In this document: positions 1 to 10,667 of the stretch, piece after piece
Numbering within the stretch: the first letter of the stretch is position 1
Layout: every line of letters starts with the position of its first letter
Assembly (NCBI GenBank): GCA_036784855.1
Contig: JAZDSV010000085.1
Coordinates: 1 to 39,671 of the forward strand
Origin: Aphelidium insulamus
Lineage: Eukaryota; Aphelidiomycota; Aphelidea; Aphelidiaceae
Length of the DNA: 39,671 nucleotides
Reading direction: 5' to 3'
Translations under genes and position numbers: made by a program
The notes under the pieces: model-generated
Databases searched by the model: none
Told to the model about the DNA's origin: nothing
Seen by the model: the letters and a program-made list of their open reading frames with translations, nothing else

Positions 1-520
1 CACGCGCGGGATCATTCAAGACTGAAGTGTGTCTTTTGGCAGTCACGTGCTGTATTGCAGTGCTACACCTGATGTATAACAAGCCAGTTCAGCGGGCGTG
101 TTGAGCGGTACAGCATTTGGTGCATTGAATATATACATACATACATACAGTGCTCACCTACTTTAAACCTGTAGATTGATACAAACAGCCGCTTGATCGA
201 GCATATTGTAGATCCCACATGTGTAGCGACTACTCACTAGCTGGTGAGATATACCGTCCAGCACCTAGCACATACTCCGCGGCTATTAGAGTGCATTGTA
301 ATTAGCAGCAAACTTTTTTGTACAGGACTCGCAAGTCCTTAATTAAGGAGTTCTAGGTGGGTCACCCCCAACATCTGGAATGCAGGTGATGATTGCAGTG
401 GCTGTCAACCGTGGGACGATGTGGCTCACACTTAAACAACTGAAGTGCAAGTGATGATTGCACCAATAAAGGTCATCAACTATTAAGGCTCCATGGCTTC
501 TATTGAGACTGCAATTCTAG
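1..520. other. Non-coding stretch at window edge
   Basis: No convincing coding frame is visible. It holds a short (ATAC)n run near 133-149, an imperfect repeat of about 16 bp (core TGATGATTGCA) near 386-397 and 451-462, and a plus-strand AATAAA near 465-470 that could be the polyadenylation signal of a gene lying to the left of the window. The last bases are the 3' flank of the minus-strand PES1 gene. Confidence 0.5.
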
Positions 521-2628
521 TTACTTCTTGGCGGCGATGGCTCGGCGACGACGCTCCAGGTTCTTGGCCGCCTCGGCCTTGTGTCCCTTGCTGCTCTCGA
601 TCCGCTCAAGCAGTTTCCGTTTCTTGTTTGACATGAGCATTTTGGCCATTTGGACGCGCTCCTGCTCCTCCTTCTTGGCGGCGGCTTCCTTCTTTTGTGC
701 CGCTGCTTTCTTGGACACATTGGCCGCGGGTGTTTTGGCAGTGGCGGCTGCAACCTTGTCATAGGCCACTCCAGCAACTTCGGCCTCCAGCTCTAGTTCG
801 TGCAGTGTTTCGGCTGTTGGTGCCGCATTGACTCTGTCCAACACGTCCACGGAATCCTGTTTAGCATCAGCAGCAGTCTCGTCGTTCTTCTCCTTCTCCT
901 CCTGTTCTTCCATGTCGAGTTCCTTGACCATCTCCTCCGAGAGTGCCGGCGCAGAGACAAACGGGCTCAAGTGGGGCGGCAGCGTGCATCCGGGTCCATA
1001 CGCAGCCGGGTCCAGCAGAGCGCCGGCATTCACACAGTCATACACCCACTGCGGCTGGATGTAGGCGCGTCCGCCGTGCAGTGACAATGACTCCACGGGC
1101 CGGTCCACCACATGGTGCGTGATCTCGGCGCTGGCCTCGTCGAACGGGGACCCCGGGCCAGATGTCTCGGGCCAGGCCACGGTGCCACCGCAAGCCAGAA
1201 TGACGAATTCGAGCGAGTAGCGCGGAACCTCTCGTGACAGAAATATGCGCTTGCCAGCAAACAGAGTCTGCACCCGTTTGGCGTGTGACTGCTCCGGTGT
1301 GGCCGGCGTGACATTACCGCCATCCTGCCCGGGGAACACGTCAACTGCCGCACTGGATTCTTCAGCAGTCTGTTCTGCCGAGGCATCTTCATTGTCATTG
1401 CTGTCCAGGTCTTCAGGCTGCGGTGCGGCACTCAGCTTCTTCAATGTGGCTTCCAGTGTTTGCAGACGGTGCATTGCCTGCTTCTTCAGAGTTTGCTTCT
1501 CCTTGCGAGTGAGCTTGGCGGCCGCGTCCACTCCGACACTATCACTGGCAGCCACATCACCACTACCATCCGCAGCAGGCTGCACAATGTACGACGCAAT
1601 CATGCCGGCGCCATGCTCGTCCAGTTTGGCATTCAGCTGCGGCGGATAGAACAGATGCTGGTCGTGGTACAGCTTAAAGTTGACAAAGCCCAGCATGGTC
1701 TGATAAAACTCCAAGAACGTCAGCATCACGCGGAAATCCACATCGGCCGGAATGTCCTGGCTGAACATGTACGGCACAAGCCACGTGACCGGCTGGCCCT
1801 TGATCTCGGCCTGGTAGTAGATGCCTTTGATGGAGAGGAAGACTTTGCGCAGCGCGTGCGACGCGATCACATAGTTCTGGAACTCGGCGGCGAGGCGTTG
1901 GCTGTCGTCCAGACGCTTCTTGACCACTTGGCCCGTGGTGGGCAGCGATGCAAACATGAACACGTGGCACAGGCAGTCGTCCAGGTCGCGCACTGCGTCC
2001 ACGAACGATGGGTACCTTAGATCATTAGCAGGTAATCGTACGCATTGCAGATATATATATATATATATATATGTATATAATGATATCAGACTGGCGTTTA
2101 ACGCGCATACAACAGAAATTATATGCGCGCTTGATACAATCTGTCGATGTGGCCTCACGCCATGTACTCGCGTAATTACGTGGTAGAATTCGCGGTTGGT
2201 AATAAGTGAGGCACACTTAAGATATGCATAAATATATACACTACATCACACGGCACGTACCGCTCTTTGACCAAGTGGTTCAGAGAGAGCACCGGTTCAT
2301 TCTCCTCCAGTTTGCGCACCAAGCTCTCCTCGTGCTTGCCAATGGCGCGACTCAACTTCTTCATGAAAGCCTTGCGATCGCGCAGCTTCTGCACCAGCGG
2401 CTCATGCAACAAGAACTGGATGTCCTTGCTGTAGTAGAAGGTTTGCGCGGTGTTGCCGGACGCGCCCGCAGCCTTCTTGCGACTGCTTGGCTGGCGCGGG
2501 TAGATGCCCTTCAGGATGCATAAGCGCCTAAAGTCCGCCAGGGACAGTTGGAGTTTGCGTATGGCGCGCGTGCGCGTGATATAGTTGCTGGCAGCGCCGC
2601 TTGCGCCCTTTTTCTTTATCAGCGCCAT
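521..2628 (-). CDS. PES1: Pescadillo homolog (PES1/NOP7), 60S ribosome biogenesis
   Basis: Nucleolar scaffold of the PeBoW/Nop7 complex (with BOP1/Erb1 and WDR12/Ytm1), needed for 27S/32S pre-rRNA processing and 60S assembly. Two exons, 2628-2261 and 2015-521, join to a 620-residue protein, close to the usual family length. The splice restores the family motif: exon 1 ends in LNHLVKER and exon 2 continues [13 protein letters not shown]. The 245-nt intron (GTACGT...AAG) is by far the longest in the window and carries a (TA)n run. Residues 1 to about 290 form the NOP7 N-terminal domain. A BRCT domain lies at about 385-480, with a GG turn and a WVYDC motif. A lysine-rich, coiled C-terminal tail ends in a basic KK stretch. 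The start MALIKKKG is the conserved pescadillo beginning. Seen: motifs and frame. Known: role in the family. No defect noticed. Confidence 0.95.
2051..2072. repeat. (TA)n microsatellite in the PES1 intron
   Basis: Eleven perfect AT dinucleotides inside the PES1 intron. Similar (TA)n tracts occur near 4065-4078, 24977-24998 and inside a RhoGEF intron near 30219-30238, always in introns or spacers. Confidence 0.9.
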
Positions 2629-2905
2629 CTCGGTGCTGTGCTGCTGTTGAATAAGAGTGGAAGAAGAAAGAAAAAGAGTGAAAATGGCTTTCGGTCAGGG
2701 CGCGCTGATTGATTGTCAAGCTGTTAGTTAAGCATCTGTCTGCAACGTTAATGGACACGCGGCTTCCGTTGGTTTGCACTCGCAGTCTTGCTTGAACAAG
2801 CTAGAATAATTCAGTGCAGCTCTCCTCATAGTAGTGGCACAATATCTCCTCTCAGCTGGCAATCTGTTACAATAATGACAACTACAAGTCGTGTGTAGAT
2901 GACTT

Positions 2906-3940
2906 TCATTGAGATGATAGAAGACCCATTGCACAGCAGTGACAACACTGCTGCAGTAGATTGACGGGCGTGCGTGGTTCAGACGTCTGATTTAAGCACG
3001 CCAGGTGTATTAACTTCTCAAAGGCGCGGCTAAAGTCGGCAAAGAATGCCTCGGAATCGGCCGCTATTTATATGAGCATTGTACACACTATATGTCAACA
3101 CAAATCCATGGCTACTCACCGTAACGCTCGACGTGCGGACGGAACTTCGAGATCCCTGACCAGTGTCGTCCGTCAGCGAGCACCGTGTCGGCTCCGCAGT
3201 GGCTTTGTCGGTGTACTGCAGCGGGCCCTTCCACGGCACAGTCTTCACCTTGCCACTGGCATCCTTGACCTTGTCAGTCTTCTTGGGCACCCAGTCCTGG
3301 TTCAATAGTTCCGTGTAGTACATGTTGCTGAACGTGGTGGGTGCACGCGTCCACGGCCCGGTGAACCCGCTGCGGTCCGGGTGACACTTGCCCAGAGCGT
3401 GCGCACCCGACAGTGCCACAATCTCCTGATCGTTGAAGCTCAGACGGCGGAAAATATCGCGCAAATGGTCCGCGCCCTTGGTGATACCAGATAGAAAGAC
3501 ATAAAGTTACAGCTACACAGCTATACAAGAACACACAGAGAATAAGCAAGTTGACATACAAGAATGGGCCCGCAATGGCCCTGGTTCTCGTCGAACGCCG
3601 CGTCAGCTTCCAGCAAGTCGGCAACATCTCGCGCCACCGCCTGATAGTTGACGGACGCCGCCTTGGGCACAGGTTTATTCTCCACTCGGTGTTCCGCGTG
3701 TCCTGTGGCTGCAGTGGCGGGTGACGCCTTGCCGGGCCCGTGACCCGCGTGAGTGTCAGAGGTAGAGGGCTTCTTGTAGAGATAGGCTGCGACACCGGCG
3801 AACAGCCCGCCAGCCAACCCGGCCATCAGCGCGCCATTGCCATTTGCAGACTGCGGTGCGTTGCGAGCAGCATTCAGCACAGAGCTGCTGCGTGAGAGCT
3901 GGCGGCGCGCAGAGGCTGCACAGCGAACACTGGACAGCAT
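2906..3940 (-). pseudogene. Cytochrome c peroxidase-like haem peroxidase, distal pocket missing and frameshifted
   Basis: Related to mitochondrial cytochrome c peroxidase (class I haem peroxidase; reduces H2O2 with cytochrome c). Exon 1 (3940-3560) gives an Arg-rich mitochondrial-type presequence (MLSSVRCAASARRQL), a glycine-rich membrane segment at about 30-45 and the start of the catalytic domain, up to GHCGPIL. An 83-nt intron (GTATGT...AAG) joins in phase to exon 2 (3476-3120), which begins GADHLRDIF and contains the proximal-haem motif [19 protein letters not shown]. The roughly 100 residues that normally lie between these points, with the distal Arg-Trp-His, are absent, and the intron is too short to hide them. 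Late in exon 2 (about 3135-3190) the family sequence ([17 protein letters not shown]) runs through three frames. A 56-nt intron leads to exon 3 (3063-2906, [10 protein letters not shown]...), which ends in an extra 30-residue tail. It is most likely inactive as a peroxidase. A collapsed or erroneous assembly is the alternative. Confidence 0.75.
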
Positions 3941-4101
3941 TTTGTGTGTGTGTATTGATTGATGACGTGGCCAGCTAGCATGTTCACACGCGCTTACAAG
4001 CAAGCACTTATACACAATGCCTCTATAGGATAAAGAAATTGTGCTAAAAATTATACAATGCTAAATATATATATATATAACCTACTATAATACCCGTAGC
4101 T

Positions 4102-4462
4102 CTACTGCCGCCTTTCATATGGCCACTCAGCGTCCACATCATCGGGTATATCGGTGAGCTTAAAGAAAGTGATTTTAGCCACTTCCACATCTTCCAACTG
4201 TTGAGTCTGGTAGCGCTATTGGCCCGCAGCGCTTTAGACGCCCTCACGACCTCAGCATCATCAGCCGCAGTATATTGCTGCAGTAGAGTTGCCGGTAGTT
4301 GCGCGTCGCAGTTGAGCTGCCCCTCGATGGCGTCGTGCATCGACACCCGAACTCGTTTCACTGCTTCCATTCATGTCCTGATACTGATGATACTGGCATG
4401 CCATGGGCGATTACAGCTGCTAGTGCGAGTATGCCAATTATGAGCATGATATTCTTCATCAT
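4102..4462 (-). CDS. Small unrecognised gene, possibly secreted; exon structure uncertain
   Basis: I do not recognise this gene. The clearest coding piece is 4197-4102 in one minus frame: an acidic segment starting LEDVEVAKITFF and ending DAEWPYERRQ before TAG. Two upstream pieces could join it in phase. Option 1: a 41-codon exon 4370-4248 starting MEAVKRVRVSMHD, with a 50-nt GTGAGG...CAACAG intron, giving about 72 residues. Option 2: a short reading frame starting at 4462 (MMKNIMLIIGILALAAVIAHG, a typical signal peptide) spliced from a GTATCA site near 4390, giving a roughly 54-residue secreted peptide. Both pieces may belong to one gene with an unusual leader. The neighbouring window genes encode many signal-peptide proteins, which makes option 2 attractive. 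A (TA)n tract lies just 3' of the stop. Confidence 0.35.
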
Positions 4463-4502
4463 ATTTCACGTTAGTGTTTAAAATGGGGGTTGATTTAGCC
4501 AA

Positions 4503-4742
4503 TCATGCCCAGTTGACTGCCTCCCAATGCTTCACTCTGTGTACCTTGGTGAGGTTATCATGAACCAATTTTGACAGTTCATCAGGTATACGTTTCCAGC
4601 GTAAATAACATTGCACAGTGCTGCGTCACTTAATCCCCTTGTCTCTGTGTTCAATGATTTCGGTGAACTTATTAATTAACCAGTTAAAGTTCTTTGACTG
4701 CTTCGTAAACTGCAAAAAGTACCACGACCACCCACCATGCTG
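4503..4742 (-). pseudogene. Decayed coding fragment, possibly SANT/Myb-like
   Basis: One minus frame reads a protein-like stretch from GGWSWYFLQFTKQS through a single in-frame TGA (4626-4628) to RSTVQCYLRWKRIPDEL and WEAVNWA before a final TGA. The pattern of spaced tryptophans and TVQCY..RWK resembles a Myb/SANT repeat, but the match is only by eye. No start or splice sites were found that would make it a gene, so I read it as a relic of a gene or transposon. Confidence 0.3.
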
Positions 4743-4930
4743 CTACATAGCACTCACTATCTGCCATGCTGTCATGCATGATGCTTGATGTATGATGCTG
4801 CCATGTAGGCGCAAGCTATCGTCATGTAGGCACATATGATCATTCACTTAAGCATATTCTTTAGTAATAACTACCAGTTTCGGTATTTAATGTCGAATTT
4901 AATGTGAATTCGGAAGCTGCATGATATGGC

Positions 4931-6001
4931 CTACGGTAGATGCATACCCCACGGATTCCACCTCGGCCGAAAGTCGAGACCGCCTGGCGGATGAAATTCA
5001 ACAAGCGTCGATCCGTCAGGGAGGCTCACGGCAATGCCTTGCGAATATCGAGTCGATTGAATGTGTTCATGCAGTTCTTGCATGATTCTGTGTGGCACTA
5101 ACGGGTCACTTGGTCCGTGACAGTCGTGCTCATGATAAACGCTAGTGCGATGTGTCTCCCGAACGTGTCGTTCCCCGACAACATATGAGGCAGGCGCGTT
5201 GTTGGAATAATGAATCCCAGTGTTTTCCTCGCGCCTGACGTGCATCGCTTCGCGATAGATTCCCGTTCCGATAATGCGCCCATTGCGGTAACTCTGAGAA
5301 GCTCGAGTACCAATTGCTGAACCGGAATGAGAACCATGGATGTTTGAATGGATAGAAGGCGCGGCATAATGCATCGGGTGTGTGTACGTCGGCGACGGTG
5401 CAGAAACTACTTGGTGTGCTGCGGGAATAATTTGACTTGCCGGAACGGTATGTCCTGCTGGAACAATTTGACCAACAGGCACGATATGTCCACCAGGTCT
5501 TTCTTCATCGAAGGATGCTTGAAGTCTGGTGGCCATGTCAGCATCACTGGTAATCTGGCGGCGACGCGCATCATTGGTCGGAACCATTGCCAATTGAGGT
5601 GGCACCGATGTCCACTGCGACACAACACGGCCGTCAATGCGGAAACTCAGTCGAATAGGCCGACCGAGAGGGACTTGGTGCGGCACCATAAATAAAATAA
5701 CCTTGGCTCGTGTCACCGGTTGGCGGAATACTTGTTCCGCTTCCACGGAATCAGCAGGGCGGAAGTCCCACAACAATACTTCAGTGTCCATAAAGTATAG
5801 GTCGGGAATCACACTATCATCGAATGGCGCGTCCGTTCGCGCGACGTATACCTTGGCTGCGACATTTCCCGGTGTAAATGTCGTGTCGGGGTGAGGCGCC
5901 CAGATGAACGGATCCGTTGCAGACTGCGGCAGAGGTTGCACACCAGGCGCGAACAATACCGTGACACTCAAGGAGAACGTAAAAAATGCCTGGCGAAACA
6001 T
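4931..6001 (-). CDS. Secreted family protein D with VP-rich repeat tail
   Basis: Single-exon gene for 356 residues. The start at 6001 is preferred over an upstream in-frame ATG because MFRQAFFTFSLSVTVLFAPG is a clean signal peptide and a TATA-like CATAAAA lies 42 bp upstream. The mature protein opens DPFIWAPHPDTTFTPGNV, the same plan as proteins A and B at 10668-12280 and 14100-15327 (P/A-F-[LI]-W about 10 residues past the cleavage site). About 130 residues of beta-rich sequence follow, ending VTRAKVILFMVPHQVPLGRP and a serine/proline turn. Residues about 175-205 repeat a 6-7 residue IVPAGQ/H unit four times, and the rest is His/Ser/Tyr-rich without known domains. No membrane segment. Lineage-specific secreted protein; function unknown. 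Confidence 0.8.
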   Translation of the reverse strand: MFRQAFFTFSLSVTVLFAPGVQPLPQSATDPFIWAPHPDTTFTPGNVAAKVYVARTDAPFDDSVIPDLYFMDTEVLLWDFRPADSVEAEQVFRQPVTRAKVILFMVPHQVPLGRPIRLSFRIDGRVVSQWTSVPPQLAMVPTNDARRRQITSDADMATRLQASFDEERPGGHIVPVGQIVPAGHTVPASQIIPAAHQVVSAPSPTYTHPMHYAAPSIHSNIHGSHSGSAIGTRASQSYRNGRIIGTGIYREAMHVRREENTGIHYSNNAPASYVVGERHVRETHRTSVYHEHDCHGPSDPLVPHRIMQELHEHIQSTRYSQGIAVSLPDGSTLVEFHPPGGLDFRPRWNPWGMHLP

Positions 6002-6313
6002 TGTATTGCGATGCGACGAGTAAAACTTCTGCAAAACCGGGCTTTTATGTGCAAAATGGACTTTATAACACGTGTTATGGAATCCTTCCGGAGAACATTC
6101 CCGAGAATATTCTATCTGAAGGGAGCGCGTGCTTCACGATGATTGGTTAAGCATCAGACTCGTACGTACAGTTATCGACTTCTTGCTTATAATATGAGGA
6201 CATCAATTTCGACCATTAAGTAAGAAAAGTGATCTATGTTACAGAATTCCAAGTTCGAACAGTATATAAATCGTCATTAGAGTTAAGATGCCAAAAATCG
6301 TCTGTAATGACAC
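6002..6313. promoter_or_regulatory. Promoter of secreted gene D
   Basis: Spacer between gene D and the 3' end of the DENN gene. On the minus strand it has CATAAAA at 6049-6043, 42 bp from the D start codon, the same distance as in gene B. A CCAAT box within CCAATCATCG lies at 6146-6137. The rest is AT-rich with no coding frame. Confidence 0.5.
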
Positions 6314-9300
6314 TCAGTCAACAAGTCCACACTGAATGTCGGCCGGGATCCTCAGTTCAAAGTTCCAACAATGTTCCTTGACCCGTAGCGCAACTCTGTC
6401 ACTATCCACGTTGGTGGCACGTATCTTGGCCAGAAGTTTCGCCGTGCTATCGGCATTCGACCTGCCGAGACCGGCAGCAACCGTGGCACTGTTGCCACCT
6501 CCGCGTCGCAATGCATTCGGCCGCGCCTCCACCACGATGGCTTCGTCGTGCAGAAACTTGGCCAACCGACTCGTGGGGAATCTGTGGTGCACAAACGCCA
6601 GAAACATTTCCAATGTGCCGTCTGCGCCAACAAAGTCCGACAAGTACCTGGACTTATTAATTCGACAGCGAGAGCAGCTAAATACAACAAACCATTGCAC
6701 TAGCTGTGGCAGGGCGCATAATTTCTTTCGTGGTGCTCCGCCAGTCTTGAAGTATGACGTGAGTGTAGTGTTGGCGTGCGCAGATGCCGCGACACCCGAA
6801 CCGCCAATGTTGCGCCCAAAGTCCGTGTGCTGCTCCAGGTAAAACACCGACTCTGCCTCCACTTGATACCACAGTGTGGCTGGATGATAGACCGTCATTC
6901 GCGGCCCGGACTCTGTGCCGTCAATTAGGCAAAAGTTGAGCAGCGGATGGAAGCCAGTGACGCGAAACACGAGCCGCGGGTCGGATGCCGTGAACCGCAG
7001 CGGAACGCGGCCGCCGGTTCCCGCCACGGAAGGCATGATAAACTCTTCCAGTACATTGCTGGACAATCCCTGCACCTGGTGTCGGTCCAGCATGGGGGAT
7101 GGAGCCGGCCGCAAGTCCGAGGTGGGCGTTGAAACACTGCGTGGAGGTGACGGTGATGTGGCGACGGTAGTGCTTGACTCGGTGGCCGAGGTGACGTGAA
7201 CGTGCACCTTTGCGATTTCGTATCCACGATTACCGCCGGCAGTACCAGGTGCGAGAGTCATGGCCCCACCAGCCGTAATTCCGGTACCGACGCAGTTTAC
7301 CTGTAGGCCTTTTGATGCTACGGGCACAGTGGCTGGCAAGTTGAGCTGGCCGCGCAGCACGCCGTGTGTTATCTCATTCAGCGAGAACATGTGGCCCGCG
7401 ATACAGTACACCGGCTTGTGGTACAGGAACAGCATCCGATGCTGATAGTTCATTGGCGGTCCAAACTCCACCAGCAAGTGTAGACTGCACTGTTACTCAC
7501 AGATGAAATAATGAGAACGTACTGCATGGCATTGCGCACGTTCAGCCAGAAGCAGATGCGCTGGTCGTCCGTCATGTGATCACCATCCAATTTCACGAAG
7601 CGCAGGCCCACGATCATCGTCTTGAATGCCTCGTAGGTCGGCATCTTCTTGACACCTTTCAGAGAGGCCGAGTCACGCAGAACAAACGCGCCGCTGGTCA
7701 CATTAGATTTTGCCACAGATGTTGCAGCTGCGTGGTGCTGTTTTTTTAATGAACCCTTCGCATCAGTTTGCGGTTTCGATCCAAACAATCCCATCACCGG
7801 ATGTAATGAGTGCAGTTCATTCATCGACCCGCCACCAAACTGAGTGGCACCAAGTGCATTGGTATCGCTGTTTGACGGTTGTTTTCCCGTGACACCGGCT
7901 CCTCTGGACAGCGCTGTACTCTTTGGGGCGCGTATGGCGGCCGGCGGCTCCGAAATCACCATAATCATGGAGACAATGATGTCTGTCAGTTGGATGGCCA
8001 GCTCCACCGGCGTGTCGATCAGCGCGCGTAACGATGGCGACAAGCTGGCCTCCGACATTTCCTGATCCAGCGAGTCCAGGCTGTCAATGTGTGCGTGATT
8101 AGAAACCACAGGATCGCAATTCATGATTAGTCGATCGGCTGCTTCGGATGAGCGGCTGCGCTGATGGGGAGCACCTGGCGTACGCAGCATCAGGTCTGGC
8201 AGTGTGGTCAGTTTGTTGATTGTCGCGGCGGGCGGAGGCATAATCAGTGATTTCAACGATTCCAATTCGCTTTGTCGCAGGTGAGCCGGATTGTCGTCGA
8301 ACCATTTGAGAGCGCGATCGCGTGGCAGAATATTAATTAATCGCTTCATATGCAATAAAATATTATGCGCCACTGTGTCTAGCGTGTCGAAAAGTGTTTC
8401 GGACTCGTTTACCGCGAGGCGCGGCAGACAGTTTGTGTAATCCGTGAGAGCCGCAATAGCAAACTCGGACACCAACTGCTCTGAGCCGGTCGTCATCTCG
8501 CGGACAATCTTGTCCTGCAAGTATGCGCGCATCCACACCACGTTGGTACTTTCAGCGTTTTGTGCCGTTGCCATTCGTGTCAACTGCTCGATGGCAGTTG
8601 ACAAATGGTCCAAACGCTTTGCAAATGTGACAAACTTGTCAGTGTCGAACACTGCGGGCGCTTTGCGGCGTCCAAGTAATCGTGCATTACCACTCTGAGG
8701 ATCCTCGTCACATTGCAGATCGATAGTGTACACTGTATCCGCTAAGCGGCTCTTGTTGTGGTGCTGATTCTCCGTAATTGCTTCGTCAACGTCACTCAGG
8801 GTCAAGTTGCCCATCATCAAGTTGTCAAAAACGTCATGGCGCCGACGATGACTGACCACCGGACATCTGGCCTCCACAAACGTACCAAACATGGACGTGC
8901 GTATAAAATGCTGCAAAGAAGTTATTTATACTCGACTTGACATACATATATACTTGCCGCGAAAAACTCTTTCGAATCATCGGGAAGCGTGCCAAACCAC
9001 TGATACTCGGCGAACTTGCCGTCCTTTTCGTCATAGTGGACGTAGAAATTGTCAAACGACTCGGTCATCCACTGCAAAAACACCATGCGCACACGATGCT
9101 GCAGATCGTCGGTGCCGAGGTTGACACGATCAAATTGCTCGGTGGCAGTGAGTGCCTCATACTCGCTGTCCATCTGGCGCGCATCAAACGTCAGAATGGA
9201 GCGCAGCTGTCTGATGAGCCAGTTTCGCCGCGGCAGCTTGGCCGCCAACGCCATTAATTCTCCATTCGAGCAGTTGACTTCGCCCAAATCCAAATCGACT

Positions 9301-10497
9301 GTCGAGTTATAAATGTTCAATATAATAATATTGTCTTGCCTGTAACAAGCGTTCCGCCAGAACCACGACCACCGCCTCGGTGATCTCCATTTGCATCATC
9401 CATAGCATCATCGTCATCACTATCGCCATTAGTTGAGCCGTGCATACCCATTGTCGCCTCTGCTTGCCGATCGCGTTTCAGCAAGGCCAACGCCTCTCTG
9501 ACCCACTTTGTCTCTCCGCCCATCAAAAACTGTGTCGGCGCCTGAATGAGATCTATATTACGCAGAGTCAGCATTTAAAGGACACTTCAACATGCAAATA
9601 ATACAGCTCATTAGCACCTTGCAGCATCTCGGGAACAACAGGAACGTAGACCATGTCCCACTGCAGAGGGTAGAGCAGGGCCAGCAACGATTCTTGACAC
9701 CGGGTCAGCAGTGACAGCGACTGCGCGTGAAAGAGCACCGACTTCTCCAGCAGCAGCAGCGCGAACAGATCGACAATCTGCGCGGCACCCAGCACATTGA
9801 ACAGTAGGAGTGCCGAGAAGTCCAGACGTGGCAGACTTGTGGCCGACACAGGCGACTGCAGTGTGAAGCGCGTGTCAACGTGGGGCATACACAGCTGGGA
9901 CACTGTGCGCCCTCCACTCGGTGGCACTATAGCCTGGACACTGCGCGTCAGTCGTTATACATTAGAGCTGGTGTCACGACTTGCCTCGTGTAGGAGCCGC
10001 CATGCAAATAGTTCGGCGCACTGTCCGACGGCACACTCGCGCACCAGTGAAGTTAGGGCAGCGCGCAGAGTGTTGAACCAGGGCTGTGCCGACACCAGAC
10101 ACAGGCAAGTCTCGGTGGCGCTGTTTGACACACCGCCGGCCACCGTCAACTGGTTGGCGGCAAGGCGCACGCAACAAGCATATCGCTTCAGTCCCCGCTC
10201 GTCCGTCAACACGAATTCGTGGTACAGTGGTGCATTGTCCGTAGCAGAGGTGGTGCAAGCGTCTGTGGCTGTAGCATTGGCGATATCGGTGGAGACCGAC
10301 GACGACGGGAAGCAAAAGGGCGTAATGTTGCGCAGGGAGTCGGCATCTGGACCCGATTCTGGCAGCGGCGGGTACGTAAAGTAGGACAGTACCAGTGGCT
10401 GCTGCTGTTGTGCATGTATGTGTGCTGGTGAGCGCACGCTGATGGCAAAGATGTAGTCAAGCAGGCGCGCGGGCGGGCTGAATGCGGCGCATGGCAT
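6314..10497 (-). CDS. DENN-domain protein fused to a DUF547-like C-terminal domain
   Basis: DENN proteins are Rab GTPase exchange factors in membrane traffic. Six exons: 10497-9961, 9933-9586, 9541-9340, 9298-8946, 8910-7501 and 7465-6314, giving 1333 residues. Exon 1 is uDENN (LLDYIFAISVRSP...). Exon 2 is cDENN (LLFNVLGAAQIVDLFALLLL, LLYPLQW..VYVPVVP), running into HVEAPTQFLMGG in exon 3, then TLVTVDLDLGEV. Exon 4 and the start of exon 5 are dDENN, ending HFIRTSMFGTFVEAR. After a long Ser/acidic linker, residues about 905-1060 match DUF547: FWLNVRNAMQ, FGPPMNYQHRM, YCIAGHMFSLNEITHGVLRG. The introns are 27, 44, 41 (GC-AG, ACAG|GCAAG), 35 and 35 nt; each join is supported by domain continuity. 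The start M(PCAAFSPP) directly precedes the uDENN core; an upstream CA-rich frame is probably leader. The substrate Rab cannot be told. Confidence 0.85.
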
Positions 10498-10667
10498 CGT
10501 GTGCCAAGCTGACTGCGACTGTGTAAATATTGTGCTTTTGTGTAATTTTATTGTGGTGTGCGTTGTGGTGTGCGGTGGAGTACGGTTATGCGTTATGGTG
10601 TGGTGTGGAGTGACGGGACGGATAGATGTGGGAGTGTTAATGTATGTTGAGGAATGATATGCCCCAC

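Noticed and set aside
1030-2020. Long opposite-strand and shifted reading frames over PES1
   Set aside because: Shadows of GC-rich codons; no homology or start context.
7490-7500. An 11-nt intron in the DENN gene before the DUF547 part
   Set aside because: A 35-nt intron (7500-7466) gives the same frame and directly restores the FGPP motif of DUF547.
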